From CAMTWZ01 sp041749075 (GTDB lineage: Bacteria > Bacteroidota > Rhodothermia > Balneolales > HLUCCA01), in NCBI GenBank assembly GCA_041749075.1, contig JBGTBY010000018.1, forward strand, positions 77,919 through 141,918: DNA of 64,000 bases. The letters are read 5' to 3'. How positions within the stretch are numbered: position 1 is the stretch's first letter; each line of letters opens with the position of its first letter. A program made the translations under genes and the position numbers. Below, in pieces: positions 62,760 to 64,000 of the stretch. A model generated the notes under the pieces. The model saw only the letters and a program-made list of their open reading frames with translations. It was not told where the DNA came from and ran no database searches.

Positions 62760-63992
62760 ATGAAACAAGAAGACACAAAATTTGATTTCGAGGCCTTTTC
62801 TAAAGAAGCGGCCGACCACTTGAGAGCGGGTAAGCCGATGGTCGGCCAAGACGGGGTGTTCACACCCCTGCTCAAGGCGATCATCGAAGCGGCCATGGAG
62901 GGTGAGCTAGACTCCCACCTGAGCGACACCCGCAAAACGGCGGGGAACCGGCGCAACGGCAAGACTGACAAACAGCTGCAAAGCCCATTGGGAGGTTTCC
63001 ATATCCAGGCGCCGCGCGACCGCAACGCCAGTTTCGAGCCTCAGATCGTCCAAAAGCGCCAGCACAAGATCACCTCTGACATCGACGCGCAGATCTTGGG
63101 GTTGTACGCTTTGGGAATGAGCTACGAGGACATCCGCCGCCATCTGGCCGAGATGTACGGCCTTCAAGTCTCCGACGGAACCTTGTCGGGGATCACCGAC
63201 CGGATCATCCCGGAGATCAAGGACTGGCAGAACCGCCCACTGGAGAGTCTGTATCCGGTTATATGGTTGGATGCGATGCACTTCAAGGTGCGCCAGGACG
63301 GGGTTGTGCAATCCAAGGCGGTCTACAACATCCTCGGGGTCAATATCGAGGGCAGCAAGGAAGTGCTCGGCATCTATTTTGGCGACAGTGAGTCCAGCCG
63401 GTTCTGGCGTCAGGTGCTGCATGACCTCAAGCAGCGTGGGGTCTCCGACATTCTGGTCGCGTGCATCGACAATCTCAACGGGTTTGCCGATTCCATAGAA
63501 GACCTGTTCCCAAGCACCGATGTCCAACTGTGCTTGGTCCACCAGATGCGTAATTCGATCAAGTACATCTCCGATAAGGACATGAAGCCGATGGTGGGCG
63601 ACCTCAAGAAGATCTACAAAGCGGAAAACGTGGATATGGCCGCCCATCATCTTCGTCAAGCGGAGTTGCGATGGGGTGCCAAGTATCGGGTCGTGTTCAA
63701 GAGTTGGAATGCGAATTGGGACAGGCTGACCAACTTTTTTGACTATCCACCCGCACTGCGGCGGCTTATTTACACCACCAACCCCATTGAGAGCTACCAT
63801 AGGATGATCCGCAAGGTGACAAAAACCAAAGGTGCCTTCAATTCAGAGACCGCGATCTTGAAACAGATCTATCTGGCCACGATCAATGCTCAGACCAAAT
63901 GGTCTGGATCCATATTCGGCTGGTCGGCAATCCGAAGGGACCTGTATGCTTATTTTGAAGACCGGCTCTTAAAAGATGACACAGTTAATTGA
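62760..63992 (+). CDS. IS256-family (Mutator) transposase
   Basis: 410 residues, full length. The DDE triad is visible: Asp in VIWLDAMHFK, Asp in LVACIDNLNGF and Glu in TTNPIESYHR, with the CxxC-free C-HQMRN stretch typical of IS256. The stop codon lies inside the right inverted repeat. No frameshift, so the element is probably active or recently active. Confidence 0.95.
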   Translation: MKQEDTKFDFEAFSKEAADHLRAGKPMVGQDGVFTPLLKAIIEAAMEGELDSHLSDTRKTAGNRRNGKTDKQLQSPLGGFHIQAPRDRNASFEPQIVQKRQHKITSDIDAQILGLYALGMSYEDIRRHLAEMYGLQVSDGTLSGITDRIIPEIKDWQNRPLESLYPVIWLDAMHFKVRQDGVVQSKAVYNILGVNIEGSKEVLGIYFGDSESSRFWRQVLHDLKQRGVSDILVACIDNLNGFADSIEDLFPSTDVQLCLVHQMRNSIKYISDKDMKPMVGDLKKIYKAENVDMAAHHLRQAELRWGAKYRVVFKSWNANWDRLTNFFDYPPALRRLIYTTNPIESYHRMIRKVTKTKGAFNSETAILKQIYLATINAQTKWSGSIFGWSAIRRDLYAYFEDRLLKDDTVN

Positions 63993-64000
63993 AGACTCCC
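63977..64000 (-). repeat. Right terminal inverted repeat of the IS
   Basis: TGACACAGTTAATTG followed by AAGACTCCC is the reverse complement, with four mismatches, of the left end. It ends exactly at the last base of the window. Confidence 0.85.

Larger units (their letters stand above)
62711..64000 (+). mobile_element. Complete IS256-family insertion sequence
   Basis: A 1290-bp element bounded by 24-bp inverted repeats (62711-62734 and 63977-64000) that match at 20 of 24 positions and share the inner AATTAACTGTGTCA. It carries one intact transposase gene. The right end coincides with the window end, so the target-site duplication cannot be checked; the left flank is AACACCTC. Confidence 0.88.

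Noticed and set aside
62907..63800. 297-codon open frame on the minus strand within the transposase gene
   Set aside because: It lies wholly antisense to an intact IS256 transposase with all catalytic residues; its translation is His/Asp/Val biased without any domain.

Overview
The window looks like a chromosomal segment of a Bacteroidota-type (FCB group) bacterium of moderate GC content. Four things point there. Two large proteins end in type IX secretion sorting tails (NPFNP followed by VYDxLGR and SGxYxYRL). There are families largely confined to that group (DUF3078, DUF2851, a PIDGG-tailed mini-protein, a hybrid two-component regulator with an AraC output). Promoters fit TTG-N19/20-TAnnTTTG. 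Shine-Dalgarno sites are rarely evident. The NPFNP tail style suggests a Rhodothermota/Balneolota-like lineage, but I cannot fix the taxon.

Layout. 1-8.1 kb: small membrane proteins, a DEAD-box helicase, an AT-rich lipoprotein, nth, a ccdA antitoxin beside a wrecked ccdB, a DUF2059 protein and a MATE exporter. 8.1-25.3 kb: an intact Phd/PIN toxin-antitoxin pair, a serine hydrolase and a di-haem peroxidase lipoprotein, lamin-tail and outer-membrane proteins, murI, a PhoH-type ATPase, an rRNA methyltransferase, an ALDH7 dehydrogenase convergent with a PLP decarboxylase, and pyrR. 25.3-36.1 kb: a housekeeping run of tRNA-Gln, prs, rplY, pth and a membrane pyrophosphatase, then a TonB-dependent receptor, pyrF and rnhA. 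36.1-51.6 kb: an envelope and secretion block with a CotH-like secreted protein, a hybrid sensor/AraC regulator, a 3132-residue secreted repeat protein and a PIDGG-tailed peptide. 51.6-64 kb: an accessory island of nucleases and restriction genes, closed by an intact IS256-family element whose right end coincides with the window edge.

The accessory island holds an HNH endonuclease of restriction type, a Vsr-like (DUF559) nuclease with a zinc knuckle coupled to an ASCH-domain protein, and a four-gene minus-strand operon: C5-cytosine methyltransferase, single-HKD PLD nuclease (NgoFVII-like), McrB-like AAA+ motor, and DUF2357/PD-(D/E)xK protein. That operon is the best candidate for a composite restriction system. 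Its AT-richer methyltransferase and PLD genes and GC-richer effector gene suggest mosaic assembly.

A second theme is short 'word-like' repeats placed at gene borders. (CCACACTT)7 runs directly into the start codon of the MATE gene. An 8-copy heptamer lies in the nth leader. TAGGAAG-type words supply the stop codons of four successive genes near 51.5-52.8 kb and form inverted repeats between convergent genes. One such word truncates a NadS/HigA-type antitoxin. The same kind of word also turns up inside the coding sequence of the type IX sorting tails.
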